Below, piece by piece: positions 7,141-8,166 of a DNA stretch of 8,166 nt. The DNA lies in assembly GCA_027489295.1 (NCBI GenBank), contig JAIYAA010000172.1:1-8166 (forward strand), in the 5' to 3' direction. Under the pieces are notes generated by a model. The model had not been told where the DNA came from and made no database searches. It saw only the letters and a list, made by a program, of their open reading frames with translations. Position numbers and translations under genes: made by a program. Source of the DNA: Sphingomonadales bacterium (GTDB lineage Bacteria > Pseudomonadota > Alphaproteobacteria > Sphingomonadales > Sphingomonadaceae). Within the stretch, counting starts at the first letter, position 1; each line of letters opens with the position of its first letter.

Positions 7141-7901
7141 GATCCAGGGAAAGAATGCAGGAGTTCCAGGACTGCCTCCGGCGTCCTTACTTCGTCCAGC
7201 GTGATGACCCGGCTCTTTGAACCGAAAACTTCATCTGCAGCTGCTCGCATCGGCGAAAGGTCGGTAAGCGAAAACATGTCGTCGCCGACCATCATGTACT
7301 GCAAGCCACGTAACTCGCCATATACCAGCAAGACTATCTCGGCGTCGCTGCATTTCTGCCGCAGCCGTTGCAGACGCCGAGTCAGCAAAGTCTCAATGGC
7401 TGCGACGTTCGCTTGCACGTCGTGAACGCAGTCCACACCGTTTGCCGCAAGGCGATGCCAGTTATAGTGCGCAAGTACATAGTTCCCGTTGGTATCCAGC
7501 GTGTAGTAGCCGAAGGTCGAATCCAGATAGCGGTTGATGTCAGGCATGTCCGCTCCGGTCACCTGCAAGTCGATCCGGTCGTAGGTGGAAGGGAGGAAGC
7601 GTATCCCCACTCCGAGATCCTCGTGCAGGAAATGCGAGATTTTCTCACAAGGTAAATGATGTTCTCGCAAGTCGAGCCGATCGGCACGAAGTAGCCGAGC
7701 GATGGCTGCAGGCGGGAAGAAGCCGTTATCGAACGGAAGCGTTTCTTGAACGATACCCAGTCGCGCGCCGAGCTCCATTCGCTTGTTGCATCGAAAGCCT
7801 GCTGCGATCAACGCCAGGCGTCCACTGGTTAGCCAGGCGCTAAGTTGCGCTGTCGCATCGTGCATGCTCAAATCCCGCAGGCGACTGTACGCCAGTCTCA
7901 T
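7137..7901 (-). CDS. DUF1796-like protein, putative papain-like cysteine peptidase
   Basis: Function not established. The 254-residue product has no signal peptide or membrane segment and is probably cytoplasmic. Its layout resembles the DUF1796 family (putative papain-like cysteine peptidases, often encoded in polysaccharide loci): a strand followed by a candidate catalytic Cys (LIAAGFRCNKRMELGARLG, Cys38), then a Pro-Phe-Asp motif (TLPFDNGFF, 56-58), later a candidate His in YVLAHYNWH (His145 or His149), and near the end a strand LLVYGELRGLQYMMVGDD. This rests on recollection of family pattern, so it is moderate only. The ATG at 7899-7901 is preferred because AGG lies about 8 bases upstream; ATG at 7863-7865 (residue 13) is an alternative. 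It is oriented against the glycosyltransferase, and the two TAG stops overlap in the palindrome CTAG at 7137-7140. Codon use looks like that of its neighbours. It could instead act in glycan modification. Confidence 0.6.
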   Translation of the reverse strand: MRLAYSRLRDLSMHDATAQLSAWLTSGRLALIAAGFRCNKRMELGARLGIVQETLPFDNGFFPPAAIARLLRADRLDLREHHLPCEKISHFLHEDLGVGIRFLPSTYDRIDLQVTGADMPDINRYLDSTFGYYTLDTNGNYVLAHYNWHRLAANGVDCVHDVQANVAAIETLLTRRLQRLRQKCSDAEIVLLVYGELRGLQYMMVGDDMFSLTDLSPMRAAADEVFGSKSRVITLDEVRTPEAVLELLHSFPGS

Positions 7902-8048
7902 CGTGGAGCCTAGCCGTCCGAACCACAGGCAGCAAAGGCGTAATTGCCGGGGTAGGGAGCCATAGCGTCAGGGAGAGGCCCGCGGAGAGATGCTCGGCTA
8001 CCTCAGCCGGCCCGCGAGACGCCCCGCTTCTGGCATGAGATGTAAACG
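7902..8048. other. Short spacer between tRNA-Ser and the DUF1796-like gene
   Basis: The 147 bases show no gene, no clear promoter for the leftward gene and no T-rich terminator after the tRNA. A leftward frame that starts inside the tRNA and crosses this spacer is an artefact of tRNA sequence. Confidence 0.5.
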
Positions 8049-8139
8049 TGGCGGAGCGGGAGGGATTCGAACCCTCGATACGCTTTTGGCGTATACTCAC
8101 TTTCCAGGCGAGCGCCTTCGACCACTCGGCCACCGCTCC
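8049..8139 (-). tRNA. tRNA-Ser (anticodon GGA) with encoded CCA
   Basis: Read on the minus strand, it begins GGAGCGGTGGCCGAGTGG and ends with CCGCTCC-G-CCA. The acceptor stem pairs perfectly (8133-8139 with 8053-8059), the discriminator base is G (8052) and CCA is encoded (8049-8051). The anticodon stem CTCGC/GTGAG (one G-U) closes the loop CTGGAAA, giving anticodon GGA, which reads UCC and UCU serine codons. A long variable arm (TACGC...GCGTA) and the T-loop TTCGAAT fit a class II serine tRNA. The length of 91 with CCA is normal. Its 3' end faces the polysaccharide locus. Confidence 0.96.
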
Positions 8140-8166
8140 GCAGGATACCTGGAAGGCGCGGCCCTA

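Noticed and set aside
7840..8133. Leftward 97-residue open frame beginning inside the tRNA (MAEWSKALAWK...)
   Set aside because: Its start is the tRNA-Ser sequence itself; similar false proteins are common where serine tRNA genes are translated by mistake.

Overview
The window looks like part of a surface-polysaccharide (capsule or exopolysaccharide) locus from a GC-rich Gram-negative bacterium. An alphaproteobacterium of the Sphingomonadales type is my best guess. It rests on protein style, codon use and base composition, not on any database match, so treat the taxon as an inference.

Layout. Positions 2-952 (+) hold the 3' part of a GT-B glycosyltransferase that enters from the left edge. 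It faces, tail to tail, an outer-membrane polysaccharide export lipoprotein (Wza/KpsD-like OPX) at 1176-2321 (-). From the divergent 2322-2497 spacer, a tightly packed rightward operon follows: a KpsE/BexC/CtrB-like inner-membrane and periplasmic adaptor (2498-3679), a KpsM-like ABC-2 permease (3679-4479, 1-base overlap) and a KpsT-like ATPase (4476-5123, 4-base overlap). With the OPX protein these form a complete ABC-transporter-dependent capsule export machine: ATPase, permease, periplasmic adaptor and outer-membrane channel.

After a 246-bp spacer comes a damaged or fused region, 5370-7140 (+). It has a sulfotransferase-like domain with a good P-loop, broken by two single-base frame changes of opposite sign (near 5435 and near 5898). 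A second GT-B glycosyltransferase follows, whose reading frame changes at a run of nine G (6353-6361). No stop codon separates the two domains; corrected for the three indels, the stretch would read as one protein of about 589 residues. The indels may be real decay, a phase switch at the G tract, or sequencing error. A leftward gene at 7137-7901 resembles the DUF1796 putative papain-like cysteine peptidases. Its stop codon overlaps that of the glycosyltransferase in a shared CTAG. A tRNA-Ser(GGA) gene with encoded CCA (8049-8139, -) closes the window.

Together the genes suggest export of a glycan built by the glycosyltransferases and possibly decorated by sulfation. The Kdo-linker transferases KpsC/KpsS are not in this window. 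No gene-free stretch exceeds 300 bases, and I see no CRISPR array, insertion sequence or integrase. I did not find a convincing entirely new system; the most unusual part is the sulfotransferase-glycosyltransferase stretch with its G9 tract.
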